From assembly GCA_038103905.1 (NCBI GenBank), contig JAYNZW010000003.1:1-64000 (forward strand): a stretch of 64,000 bases of DNA. The letters are read 5' to 3'. This DNA is from CABYIR01 sp038103905. GTDB taxonomy: Bacteria; Pseudomonadota; Alphaproteobacteria; Pelagibacterales; AG-422-B15. The stretch's first letter is position 1, and the number at the start of each line of letters is the position of its first letter. The notes beneath the pieces were generated by a model. That model did not search any database and was not told the DNA's origin. It worked only from the letters and a program-made list of their open reading frames with translations. Position numbers and translations under genes: made by a program. Below are positions 1 through 9,044 of this stretch, in pieces.

Positions 1-458
1 AATTTATTACTGACGGAACTGAGAATGTTTTGCCTGGTCATGCGCTTATACTAGGAGACACGAGGGCCCTTTCTCCAGAATCAAATATGATCATGGAGGA
101 CTCTATGAAAAATATTGTAAATGGAATAGCGCAAGCACATGGTGTTGAAGTAAAGTTTGAGTATAGAACTAGAACGAATATGACAATAAATACTCCAGAG
201 CAAGCTCGATTTGCCTCAATGGTTGCTGAAAAACTTGTTGGAAAAAAGAATGTTGACGGCGATTGTGAGCCAAAATTATTTTCTGAAGATTTTTCGCAAA
301 TGTTAATGCATAAACCAGGATGTTATATTTTAATTGGCAATGGTATAGATGGCTCATGTGGTAAAACTCTGCATTCATCAGATTATGACTTTAATGATCA
401 GTTATTAGTTACTGGATCATCTTTTTGGAGTGAGTTAGTCCTCGAAAAATTAAGCTAA
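1..458 (+). CDS. M20-family amidohydrolase (hippurate/N-acyl amino acid hydrolase type), C-terminal part
   Basis: The reading frame is open from base 3, so the gene begins before the window and only about 152 C-terminal residues are seen. The end matches the M20D aminoacylase pattern: a SEDFSQML segment that supplies a late metal ligand, followed by PGCYILIGNG, then LHSSDYDFND, where the His is the conserved C-terminal metal ligand. Family members are metal-dependent cytoplasmic amidohydrolases that release an amino acid from an N-acyl conjugate. The exact substrate cannot be read from this part. The next gene starts 65 bp later in the same direction. Confidence 0.85.
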   Translation, partial: FITDGTENVLPGHALILGDTRALSPESNMIMEDSMKNIVNGIAQAHGVEVKFEYRTRTNMTINTPEQARFASMVAEKLVGKKNVDGDCEPKLFSEDFSQMLMHKPGCYILIGNGIDGSCGKTLHSSDYDFNDQLLVTGSSFWSELVLEKLS

Positions 459-522
459 ATTTTATATTAATAAATTATTAAATTTCGTTGATTTCAAAAT
501 ATTTTTTAGTTTAAAATATTGT

Positions 523-1713
523 ATGATTTTAAATGGGCTTCTGACTAAGCTTATTAAAAAAGGTCATCTTGTATGGATAGACCATGCAGGCAATGAACTA
601 AATTATGGCGATAAGTCAGGCGAATGCATTAAAATAAAAACTTCTATACCAATTTCTGGTACAAAACTAATCTTAAGCCCAGAAATATATATTGGTGAAC
701 TTTATATGGACGGCCATCTTAAAGTTGTTGATGCTTCTATATTCGATTTACTCAAATTAGTGTTTTCTAATATGACCAGTGAAAATTCTCATTGGATCTT
801 AAAATTATCAAGAAATATTTCAAAAATAAAAAGTAAGTATATTCAAAATAATTTTATCATAAAATCAAAAAAAAATGTTGCCCATCATTACGATCTATCA
901 GATAGATTGTACGATTTGTTTTTAGATGATGATCGTCAATATTCTTGTGCTTATTTTAAATCTACTAATGATAGTTTAGCTAAAGCACAAAAAAATAAAA
1001 AAGAACTTATAGGAAAAAAATTAATTTTATCTAAAAATGATAAAGTATTAGATATTGGATCAGGGTGGGGTGGCATGGCTCAATATCTCGCAGAAAAATA
1101 TAAAGCAAAAGTAAAAGGAATAACTTTATCTGAGGAACAGATTAGATATTCAAATAGAAGAAAAAAAAATAACAATCTTAAAAATGTAAAATTTAAACTT
1201 CAAGATTATAGAAATGAAAAGGGTAATTACGATCGAATTGTATCAGTTGGCATGTTTGAGCACGTCGGAACACCTTACTATTTAGAATTTTTTAAAAAGG
1301 TTTATCAATTATTAAATGAACGAGGCATCGCTCTTATTCATACAATTGGAAGAGTTGACGGTCCGAGTGTTCCAGACCCTTGGATTAATAAATACATATT
1401 TCCTGGAGGATATATACCTTCATTAAGTGAAATTATGATGAATGTTGAAAATTCTGGTCTTGTTACTAACGATATTCAGGTTTTGAAATATCATTATGCC
1501 GAAACTCTCAAGAGATGGAGATATAATTTTTACGATAATATTGAAGAAATAAAAGAAATTTATGATGATCGCTTCTGTAGAATGTGGGATTTCTATTTAA
1601 GTTCATCACAAGCATCCTTTGACTCTGCAAACCTTGTTGTTTTTCAGTTACAATTATCAAAAAATAAGAATACAGTTCCTGATAAAAGAGATTATCTTTT
1701 CAAGAACTCTTAA
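523..1713 (+). CDS. cfa: Cyclopropane-fatty-acyl-phospholipid synthase
   Basis: This 396-residue protein has the length and motifs of CFA synthase, which adds a methylene group from S-adenosylmethionine across cis double bonds of membrane phospholipid acyl chains. A variable N-terminal domain (about 1-115) precedes HHYDLSD (121-127), the QYSCAYF segment (139-145) and the SAM-binding glycine loop VLDIGSGWGG (175-184). MFEHVG follows near 245, as in the family. It acts at the inner membrane face. The neighbouring desaturase gene, two genes downstream, could supply the unsaturated chains it modifies. The start is the ATG at 523; no clear Shine-Dalgarno precedes it. Confidence 0.93.
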   Translation: MILNGLLTKLIKKGHLVWIDHAGNELNYGDKSGECIKIKTSIPISGTKLILSPEIYIGELYMDGHLKVVDASIFDLLKLVFSNMTSENSHWILKLSRNISKIKSKYIQNNFIIKSKKNVAHHYDLSDRLYDLFLDDDRQYSCAYFKSTNDSLAKAQKNKKELIGKKLILSKNDKVLDIGSGWGGMAQYLAEKYKAKVKGITLSEEQIRYSNRRKKNNNLKNVKFKLQDYRNEKGNYDRIVSVGMFEHVGTPYYLEFFKKVYQLLNERGIALIHTIGRVDGPSVPDPWINKYIFPGGYIPSLSEIMMNVENSGLVTNDIQVLKYHYAETLKRWRYNFYDNIEEIKEIYDDRFCRMWDFYLSSSQASFDSANLVVFQLQLSKNKNTVPDKRDYLFKNS

Positions 1714-1734
1714 ATTATTTTTAAAAAACTCATT

Positions 1735-2685
1735 ATGAATAAATTAGACAATAATTTATTATCGATAATTTGCATATTAATTGGAATGTCTATTTTTTCT
1801 ATTCAAGATGTTCTAATTAGGATTCTATCAGATGATGTTTCTACATTACAAATTTTATTTACAAGAAGTATTGTAGGTTCATTATTACTCATCGCATATT
1901 TAAAAATTCAAAATATCAAAATTAATTTTTCAACAAGCTATCCTTTATTAACAGTTTTTAGGGGTATTATATTTTTATTTGGATTTGCCTTATTTTATGT
2001 TGGTTTAGCAAATCTTTCTTTTGCTATTTGCACCTCTTTATTTTTCACAGCACCTTTTTTTGTAACTATTTTATCTAAGGTATTTTTAGGAGAAACAATT
2101 GGCATAAGACGGTGGCTTACAGTTATATTTGGTTTTTTGGGTGTATTAATTATAGCGGATCCTTTTTCAAGTGAATTAAATTACTATATGGTTTTTCCAA
2201 TACTGTGTGCGTTGTGTTATGCAGGTGCGATGATAATCATAAAAGTTACTTCAGATAAAGATAATGTATACGCTCAGACTTTTCATTTTTATCTTACAGC
2301 AATGATACTTTGTCCAATTAGCGCAATGATTGGCAGTTTATTTAATCTTCATGATCCATCAAATGAAGTAACCGATTTTATATTTCGTTCATGGTCATAT
2401 AATTTTGATATAACTTTATTAATGTTGATACTTGTAGGACTTACTGCGGTAATTGCTTTTGTATTTACGATAAGTGCATATAGATTAGGAAAGCCATACA
2501 TTGTTGCTCCATTTGAGTATATTCTTTTAGTATGGGCTGTAATTTATGGTAGGATTATATGGAGTGAAACAATATCATTACAAAGTTGGGTTGGAATAGT
2601 TATTATTGTAACTGGTGGAATTTATATCTTCTATCGAGAAAGAGTTAATGAGCAGATTCTTGCCGCCGACCAAACTATAAGATAA
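1735..2685 (+). CDS. EamA/DMT-family transporter
   Basis: A 316-residue protein with about ten hydrophobic segments arranged as two repeated five-helix EamA halves, the usual form of the drug/metabolite transporter superfamily. The N-terminal MSIFSIQDVLIRIL and the later EYILLVWAVIYG segment, near residue 260, are typical of the inner-membrane exporters and importers in this group. It starts 21 bp after cfa and precedes the desaturase, so it may be co-transcribed with lipid genes. The substrate is unknown; the family includes amino acid exporters and S-adenosylmethionine uptake proteins. Confidence 0.85.
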   Translation: MNKLDNNLLSIICILIGMSIFSIQDVLIRILSDDVSTLQILFTRSIVGSLLLIAYLKIQNIKINFSTSYPLLTVFRGIIFLFGFALFYVGLANLSFAICTSLFFTAPFFVTILSKVFLGETIGIRRWLTVIFGFLGVLIIADPFSSELNYYMVFPILCALCYAGAMIIIKVTSDKDNVYAQTFHFYLTAMILCPISAMIGSLFNLHDPSNEVTDFIFRSWSYNFDITLLMLILVGLTAVIAFVFTISAYRLGKPYIVAPFEYILLVWAVIYGRIIWSETISLQSWVGIVIIVTGGIYIFYRERVNEQILAADQTIR

Positions 2686-2743
2686 TAAAATCAACCATTT
2701 AAATAATATTGAGCTAGTCAAATATAGGATTATATTAAGAAAT

Positions 2744-3685
2744 ATGACCGTTATAACGCCAACTATTAAACCTAATGAGATTTTAGACTCTTCTCAAATA
2801 AAGTATTTGAAATCAAAAAGTACAACAGTAGGAGTTCTGCTTGTTGCTCATGCATGGGTTATAATTTTTTCTCTTATTTTTGTATTCAGTTTATTTCCTA
2901 ATATTTTTATATATCTTCTTGTTATATCTCTCATAGCAGGTAGACAATTAGGTCTAGCAATTTTAATGCATGAAGGAGCTCATGGGTTAATTGCAAACAA
3001 TGTAAAAATTAATAATTTTATATCTCAAGCTTTTTGCGCATTTCCAATGGCTGTTGATACATATGATTATAGACATTATCACTTAAAACATCATAGGCAT
3101 ACTCAGACTGAAGATGATCCAGATTTAATTTTATCAAAACCATTTCCTGTAACTAAGAAGAGTTTTTTTCGTAAGGTGATTAGAGATTTAAGTGGAGTTA
3201 CAGGAATAAGACAACGTTATCAATCTATAAATAAAACTCTTAATAATGATATTGTTAAAGTTGATGGAAAAGAGATCTCAGGATTTAAATCAAAAAATAC
3301 TTTGAAAGGGATTCTACTCTCACAAATTTTAATATTCATATCAATGAGTATTATTGGTAGTTGGTGGTATTATTTCGCCTTTTGGTTGGTTCCTGCCTTA
3401 ACTTTTTTTCAATTATTTTACAGAATTCGAAACATTGCTGAACATGCCGTTGTGCCAAATAATTGTGATGATTTTAATAATGCTCGAACAACTTATGCGT
3501 CAATGATTGAGCGTTTTTTTGTAGCTCCTTACTATGTAAACTATCATTTAGAACACCATTTATTTATGTTTGTTCCATGTTATAAATTAAAGCACGCTCA
3601 CAATCTTTTACTTTCAAAAAAACATCATAATAGGATGGAAATTAAACAGGGATATATCGCTTTACTCAAATCAATTTTAGTGTAA
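2744..3685 (+). CDS. Membrane fatty acid desaturase
   Basis: This 313-residue protein carries the three histidine boxes of membrane di-iron desaturases: HEGAH at 76-80, HLKHH at 113-117 and HLEHH near 267. Hydrophobic segments lie between them. The family uses O2 and electrons from a reductase to add double bonds to acyl chains, or to hydroxylate or ketolate related lipids. Together with cfa two genes upstream it suggests control of membrane fluidity. The flavin reductase gene 27 bp downstream might supply electrons, but that is inference. A carotenoid-modifying activity cannot be excluded from sequence alone. Confidence 0.88.
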   Translation: MTVITPTIKPNEILDSSQIKYLKSKSTTVGVLLVAHAWVIIFSLIFVFSLFPNIFIYLLVISLIAGRQLGLAILMHEGAHGLIANNVKINNFISQAFCAFPMAVDTYDYRHYHLKHHRHTQTEDDPDLILSKPFPVTKKSFFRKVIRDLSGVTGIRQRYQSINKTLNNDIVKVDGKEISGFKSKNTLKGILLSQILIFISMSIIGSWWYYFAFWLVPALTFFQLFYRIRNIAEHAVVPNNCDDFNNARTTYASMIERFFVAPYYVNYHLEHHLFMFVPCYKLKHAHNLLLSKKHHNRMEIKQGYIALLKSILV

Positions 3686-3712
3686 TTAAGCTTATAAATT
3701 ACTTATAATCTT

Positions 3713-4192
3713 ATGTCAGAAAATAAATTTGAAGTTGATCATCTTAAAAAAGCATTTGGTTCATTTGCAACAGGTGTGTGTGTAGCAACATCCCATACTA
3801 GTGGTTTTACAGTTAACTCTTTTGCTTCCTTAAGCTTAAATCCACCATTAATGATTTTTAATATTTATAAGACTGAAACAGATTATGTTGAATTTTTAAA
3901 GAATGATAAGTTTGCGATTAATTTTTTATCATCTGATCAAAAAGAACTATCAAAACTTTTTGCTTCAAAAGAATCGAATAAAGTAGAAAAAGCCCCTCAT
4001 CAAGTATCTAAAAATGGAAATATTATTTTAAATGATACTTTAGGTTATATTGAGTTAAAAGTTTTTCAAAAAATAGATATTGCTGACCATGTTTTAGTTA
4101 TTGGTGAAGTTGAAGAACTTCTGATCGATGAAAATAAAAATCCCCTCATATATTATCGTAGTGAATATAGAGATCTAGAGCCTAAGAGTTAA
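3713..4192 (+). CDS. Flavin reductase-like domain protein
   Basis: A 159-residue single-domain protein of the FMN-binding split-barrel flavin reductase family. The N-terminal pattern FGSFATGVCVATS, then FTVNSFASLSLNPPL, is the classical flavin-contact region. Such proteins reduce FMN or FAD with NAD(P)H and usually feed a two-component monooxygenase. No dedicated partner oxygenase lies next to it; the desaturase upstream and the FAD monooxygenase at 11988 are the nearest oxygenases. The gene is convergent with the DUF805 gene, with only two bases between their ends. Confidence 0.88.
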   Translation: MSENKFEVDHLKKAFGSFATGVCVATSHTSGFTVNSFASLSLNPPLMIFNIYKTETDYVEFLKNDKFAINFLSSDQKELSKLFASKESNKVEKAPHQVSKNGNIILNDTLGYIELKVFQKIDIADHVLVIGEVEELLIDENKNPLIYYRSEYRDLEPKS

Positions 4193-4194
4193 TA

Positions 4195-4599
4195 TTAAAC
4201 TATTGGGTCCCCATACTTATTGCTCTTATCGTTTCCCTTTAATAGCCAGAACATTGTAATTGTTACAAACCCAATAAAAGGAATAAGCATAATCATTAGC
4301 CACCAACCAGATCTATCAGTATCGTGAAGTCTTCTTACGTATAAAGAAAGAGAAGGAATTAAAAACAAGAAGTACGTGAAGGTATAAAAATGACCTAAAA
4401 TAAATTCATTATTTGGTGAGCGAGATAATTCAAATCTTATTAACTCAAGTGATAAATACTGATCAACTTGAATTCCAACCATTCCAACTATGACTGTGAA
4501 TAAATAAAAATACCAAAACTCAGCTCTTGATGAGCGAGTTTTAAAATCAAAAGCCTTAACGAAAGCATTTTTAATTGAGTCTGCGAAGCTAACTGACAT
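4195..4599 (-). CDS. DUF805 membrane protein
   Basis: A 134-residue protein with four hydrophobic segments. The pattern FDFKTRSSRAEFWYF near the N-terminus and RRLHDTDRSGWWL in the middle are the hallmarks of DUF805, a widespread inner-membrane family without a known biochemical function. The length is normal for the family. It is transcribed away from the AtuA gene, so bases 4600-4649 must hold promoters for both directions; that stretch is almost pure A/T. Confidence 0.9.
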   Translation of the reverse strand: MSVSFADSIKNAFVKAFDFKTRSSRAEFWYFYLFTVIVGMVGIQVDQYLSLELIRFELSRSPNNEFILGHFYTFTYFLFLIPSLSLYVRRLHDTDRSGWWLMIMLIPFIGFVTITMFWLLKGNDKSNKYGDPIV

Positions 4600-4649
4600 T
4601 ATTAAAAAATATAAGTTTTTTTATAAAAAATATATATACTTCCTTTCCT

Positions 4650-6437
4650 ATGAAAAAATCAATTAGAATTGGTGGTGCAAGTGGTTTTTGGGGAGATTCA
4701 GTCATAGCAACCCCTCAGCTTTTAAACGGAAATTCACTAGACTTTATTGTTTATGATTATTTAGCTGAAATAACAATGTCCATAATGGCCCGCGCTAGAA
4801 GCAAAGACCCATTAAAAGGATATGCAACAGATTTTGTATCAAGTGTTATGAAATTGAATCTTAGACAGATTTCAGAACAAAATATTAAGATATTGTCAAA
4901 TGCTGGTGGAGTAAACCCAGAAGCTTGTGCAGATGCATTACGTGAATTAATTAAAGAACAAAACTTAGAACTCAAGGTAGCAGTTATTTTGGGTGATGAT
5001 TTGATGAATGAAAAAGACTCATTTATTCAAGATAAAGTTTCTGAAATGTATTCAGGCATTGATTTTCCAAATTCAGACAAGATAGCTAGTATCAATGCAT
5101 ACCTAGGAGCTTTTCCTATTGCTAAAGCGCTTGAACAGGGTGCTGATATCGTCATTACAGGAAGAAGCGTTGATAGTGCTGTTACGCTAGGAGCCTGCAT
5201 CTATTCATTCGGATGGAATGATAAAGAATATGATCTTTTATCATCTGGGAGTTTAGCTGGACACATAATTGAATGTGGAACTCAGAGCACCGGTGGAAAT
5301 TTTACTGATTGGGAAAAAGTAGCTAATAATCTGAATGATATTGGCTATCCAATAGTAGAAATTAAAAACGACGGAACATTTACTTGTAGTAAATCTAAAT
5401 CCTCTTCCGGTATTGTAAATGTTGGAACGGTTTCAGAACAAATGTTGTATGAAATTGGTGATCCTCAAGCATATATTCTTCCTGATGTTATTTGTGACTT
5501 TTCAAATGTAAGTTTAAAAGAAATTGAAAAAAATATTGTTCAAATTTCGGGAGCGAGAGGATACCCGTGTCCAAAAGATTACAAAGTCAGTGTTACTTAT
5601 GCAGATGGATATAGAGGTGGGCACCTTTGTTCTTTTATTGGAATTGACGCCGATAAAAAAGCTCAGGTATTTGGCGAGGCAATTTTTGAAAGATCAAAAA
5701 CAATAATGAGGGCAATGAATATTCCTGATTTTGAAGAAACAAGTATTGAGATAATTGGTCATAGTAGTCAATACTCAACAGATTTAGATGACAGTCAAAA
5801 TAGTAATGAAGTTGTTTTAAAGTTTGCAGCGAAACACGATGATATAAGAGCAATTGGAATAATGCTCAAAGAGTCTGTTGGTCTTGGTTTGGCAACTCCA
5901 CCCGGTCTATCTGGCTTTGCAGGAGCTAGACCCAAGCCATCTCCAGTAGTGAGATTATTTTCATTCTTGATACCAAAATCAAAAGTACCGATTAAAATTA
6001 TTGATGAAAATGAATATAAAATTGAAGTTTCTAATGGTGAAGAATTTGACTCAAGTCGATTAACTAGACCTTTAAAGCCGGAGTATAGTGACCTAGATGA
6101 AGAATTAATAGATGTTCCTTTAATTGATATTGCTTATGGCAGAAGTGGAGATAAAGGAGATAAAGCAAACATTGGAATTATAGCAAGAAATGAAAAATAT
6201 TTTCCTGCTTTATGTCACTATTTAACTGAAGAGTTTGTTAAGAAATCATTTAGTAAATTCTTGAAAGGGAATGTTGAAAAATTCTTACTACCTGGTACAT
6301 ATTCAATCAATTTTTTATTACACGATGTATTGGGGGGTGGAGGACCTGCTAGTCTAAGAAATGATCCACAAGGTAAAGCATACGCTCAAATTCTTCTCAG
6401 CAGAAAAATTCCAATTCCTAAAAAACTATTAAATTAG
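4650..6437 (+). CDS. AtuA-family protein (DUF1446), acyclic terpene utilisation type
   Basis: This 595-residue protein begins with the family signature IRIGGASGFWGDS and continues with SNAGGVNPEACADAL and GADIVITGRSVDSA, all typical of the AtuA/DUF1446 family. The last 110 residues form the separate AtuA-like C-terminal domain, marked by IAYGRSGDKGDKANIG. In Pseudomonas, atuA lies in the citronellol/geraniol catabolic cluster, but its reaction has not been clearly defined. Here it heads a ten-gene co-directional cluster with an acyl-CoA ligase and Liv-type uptake genes. No geranyl-CoA carboxylase subunits are nearby, so terpene use is not established. The ATG at 4650 lacks a visible Shine-Dalgarno. 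Confidence 0.88.
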   Translation: MKKSIRIGGASGFWGDSVIATPQLLNGNSLDFIVYDYLAEITMSIMARARSKDPLKGYATDFVSSVMKLNLRQISEQNIKILSNAGGVNPEACADALRELIKEQNLELKVAVILGDDLMNEKDSFIQDKVSEMYSGIDFPNSDKIASINAYLGAFPIAKALEQGADIVITGRSVDSAVTLGACIYSFGWNDKEYDLLSSGSLAGHIIECGTQSTGGNFTDWEKVANNLNDIGYPIVEIKNDGTFTCSKSKSSSGIVNVGTVSEQMLYEIGDPQAYILPDVICDFSNVSLKEIEKNIVQISGARGYPCPKDYKVSVTYADGYRGGHLCSFIGIDADKKAQVFGEAIFERSKTIMRAMNIPDFEETSIEIIGHSSQYSTDLDDSQNSNEVVLKFAAKHDDIRAIGIMLKESVGLGLATPPGLSGFAGARPKPSPVVRLFSFLIPKSKVPIKIIDENEYKIEVSNGEEFDSSRLTRPLKPEYSDLDEELIDVPLIDIAYGRSGDKGDKANIGIIARNEKYFPALCHYLTEEFVKKSFSKFLKGNVEKFLLPGTYSINFLLHDVLGGGGPASLRNDPQGKAYAQILLSRKIPIPKKLLN

Positions 6438-6441
6438 AGCA

Positions 6442-7215
6442 ATGAACAATTCTTTATTAAAAGTTGAAAATATCGAAACATATTATGGGCCCATTATGGC
6501 AATAAGAGGTGTCAGTTTTGAGGTTAAGAAGAGTTCAATTGTTACAATCCTCGGATCAAATGGTGCTGGAAAAACTACAATTCTCAAAACAATATCAGGG
6601 GCAATAGATCCTCGAAAAGGCAAGATTGTATTGGATGGAAAAGAAATACAAAAAAAAGACCCTGACAAAATATTGAAACTTGGAATGAGTCATTCGCCTG
6701 AGGGGAGAGAAGTTTTTCCTTATTGTAGCGTGCTAGAGAATCTTCAAATGGGTGCGTTTACTAGAAATAATCAAAAAGAAATCAATATCGATTTGGAACA
6801 AGTATTTGATTATTTTCCTATTTTAAAAGAGAGAATGAACCAGCCTGCAGGATTATTATCAGGTGGTGAGCAACAGATGCTTTGTATCAGTAGATCGTTA
6901 ATGAGTAGACCAAGCATAATGCTACTTGATGAACCTTCTCTAGGACTATCTCCTAAATTAGTAAAAGAAATTTTTAAAATTATTGTGAGAATAAATAAAG
7001 AGTTAAAGACAACAATCCTATTAGTCGAGCAGAACGCAAATATAGCATTAAGTAATTCAGATTTTGGTTACGTTCTTGAACTTGGAAGAATTGTTATGGA
7101 AGGTGATAGTAAAGAATTATTGGAAAAAGAAGATATAAAAGAATTTTATCTTGGACAACAAGAGTCAGGTATTAGAGGAGAAAAGAGATGGAAGAAAAAG
7201 AAAATGTGGCGCTAG
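6442..7215 (+). CDS. Branched-chain amino acid-type ABC transporter ATPase (LivF-like)
   Basis: A 257-residue ABC ATPase of the LivF class. Walker A is GSNGAGKTT (near 39), the signature is LSGGEQQML (near 140) and Walker B is IMLLDEPSLGLSP (near 160). HSPEGREVFPYCSVLENL is typical of LivF. The last residues are lysine-rich and overlap the acyl-CoA ligase start by 28 bp, showing translational coupling. No permease or LivG gene is in this cluster; those are at 30661-33415 on the opposite strand. The likely transporter is therefore assembled from two loci. The substrate may be an organic acid rather than an amino acid, judging from the neighbours. Confidence 0.92.
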   Translation: MNNSLLKVENIETYYGPIMAIRGVSFEVKKSSIVTILGSNGAGKTTILKTISGAIDPRKGKIVLDGKEIQKKDPDKILKLGMSHSPEGREVFPYCSVLENLQMGAFTRNNQKEINIDLEQVFDYFPILKERMNQPAGLLSGGEQQMLCISRSLMSRPSIMLLDEPSLGLSPKLVKEIFKIIVRINKELKTTILLVEQNANIALSNSDFGYVLELGRIVMEGDSKELLEKEDIKEFYLGQQESGIRGEKRWKKKKMWR

Positions 7216-9011
7216 ATACGGTACCAAAACTTTTCTGGAATGCAGTTAATAAAAGAATTAATAAAACTGCTATGCGAGAAAAAGACCTAGGAATTTGGCA
7301 GTCAATTTCTTGGAATGAATACGGTGAGAAAGCCAAATATGTAGGTTTAGCATTAAATTCATTTGGTCTCAATAAAAGCGATGTTGTCTCTATTGCTAGT
7401 GAAGGTATTCCTGAATGGTTGTTTACTGACCTTGGCGTTATTTGTGTTGGTGGTATTTCAAGTGGCATTTACACAACTGACTCAGCTTCACAAGTTGAAT
7501 ATTTAGTTAATGACTCAAAAACTAATTTTTATTTCGCAGAAAATGAAGAACAATTAGATAAAATTTTAGAAGTTAGAGACAATTGTCCATCACTAAAAAA
7601 AATTATTGTTTATGACCTAGAAGGACTTCATGACTTTTCAGATCCACAAGTTATTTCATTTCAAGAATTAGTAAAAATTGGTGAAAAAATTGATGAAAAT
7701 GATCCAAAGTTATTTGAAAGTCTGATGTCAGAAGTAAAACCAGAAGACGTCGCTATACTTGTTTATACATCAGGTACGACTGGGCCTTCAAAGGGAGCAA
7801 TGATAAGTAATAAAAATATTGTTTATTCAATTAATTCTGGAATGAATATATTCAAACCTCAAGAAAATGATGAACAATTATCATTTTTACCATTATGTCA
7901 CATTTTAGAACGAACTGTTTCAGTCATGTTTCCTTTACAGTCTGCTGCAGTCATTAATTTTGCTGAAAGCATAGATACAGTGCCTGAAAATATTAGAGAA
8001 GTATCTCCAACAGGATTTATTGCTGTTCCAAGAATCTGGGAAAAATTTTATTCATCAATTACTATTACAATGAAAGATGCAACTTTACTTGGAAAGGCAT
8101 TTTATAATTTTGCGATTAAGGTTGGAAGCAAAAGAAAAGATTATATCCTAAATGGACAGCCACTGCCTTTTTCTAATCGATTGCTTTTTTGGCTTTGTGA
8201 TCAATTAGTTTTAAAAAATATTAAAAAACTCTTGGGTCTTAACAATTGTAGATATGCATTAAGTGGTGCAGCGCCCATTTCACCAGAATTAATTGATTGG
8301 TATCTATCAATTGGATTAGATATGCGTGAAGGATGGGGAATGACTGAAACAGCTGGAATTGGAACTGCCTTTTATACAAGGGAAATAAAAAAAGGTTGTG
8401 TAGGCAGGGCTATTGACGGCTCTGAGGTTCAAATTGCAAAGGATGGCGAGATCTTGTTTAGAGGTCCAGGTGTATTTTGTGGCTACTTAAACAAACCTGA
8501 ACAAACAAATGAAACTATTATTGATGGATGGCTACATACTGGTGACGTTGGACATTTAGATAATAATGGAAATTTAAAAATAACTGATAGAAAAAAAGAC
8601 ATTATTATTACTGCAGGAGGAAAAAATATATCACCTTCTGAAATTGAGAATGAATTAAAATTTAGTGCCTTTATATCAGACGCTGTTGTTATTGGAGATA
8701 AAAGAAAATTTTTATCATGTTTGATTATGATAGATGAAGAAAATGTAATGAAATTTGCTCAGGATCATGACGTCCCATTTTCTAATTTTGAGAGCCTTTG
8801 TAAGTCAAAAGAAATTATTGAATTAATTCAATTAGAGGTTAACCAAGTTAATAAAAAATTTGCAAACGTTGAACAAGTCAAGAAATTTACATTAATTGAT
8901 GTTCAATTAACCGCTGAAGATGATGAACTGACTCCCACAATGAAGCTAAAAAGAAAATTTATTAATCAAAAATATACTAATATAATTGAAGCAATGTATA
9001 AAACTGCTTAA
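7188..9011 (+). CDS. AMP-forming acyl-CoA synthetase (long-chain FadD/FAA type)
   Basis: A 607-residue ANL-superfamily ligase. The ATP/AMP-binding P-loop motif YTSGTTGPSKG lies at 193-203, GWGMTET near 385, GWLHTGDVG near 449 and the hinge region DRKKDIIITAGGKNI near 465. Such enzymes activate a carboxylic acid through an acyl-adenylate and transfer it to CoA. A GAGGAG sequence about ten bases upstream supports the ATG at 7188, inside the end of the LivF-like gene. Its position between an ABC ATPase and two binding proteins suggests that the imported compound is a carboxylic acid activated on entry. The chain type cannot be predicted. Confidence 0.93.
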   Translation: MEEKENVALDTVPKLFWNAVNKRINKTAMREKDLGIWQSISWNEYGEKAKYVGLALNSFGLNKSDVVSIASEGIPEWLFTDLGVICVGGISSGIYTTDSASQVEYLVNDSKTNFYFAENEEQLDKILEVRDNCPSLKKIIVYDLEGLHDFSDPQVISFQELVKIGEKIDENDPKLFESLMSEVKPEDVAILVYTSGTTGPSKGAMISNKNIVYSINSGMNIFKPQENDEQLSFLPLCHILERTVSVMFPLQSAAVINFAESIDTVPENIREVSPTGFIAVPRIWEKFYSSITITMKDATLLGKAFYNFAIKVGSKRKDYILNGQPLPFSNRLLFWLCDQLVLKNIKKLLGLNNCRYALSGAAPISPELIDWYLSIGLDMREGWGMTETAGIGTAFYTREIKKGCVGRAIDGSEVQIAKDGEILFRGPGVFCGYLNKPEQTNETIIDGWLHTGDVGHLDNNGNLKITDRKKDIIITAGGKNISPSEIENELKFSAFISDAVVIGDKRKFLSCLIMIDEENVMKFAQDHDVPFSNFESLCKSKEIIELIQLEVNQVNKKFANVEQVKKFTLIDVQLTAEDDELTPTMKLKRKFINQKYTNIIEAMYKTA

Positions 9012-9044
9012 GATTAACCTATAATTTAATTTGGAGACTTAAAA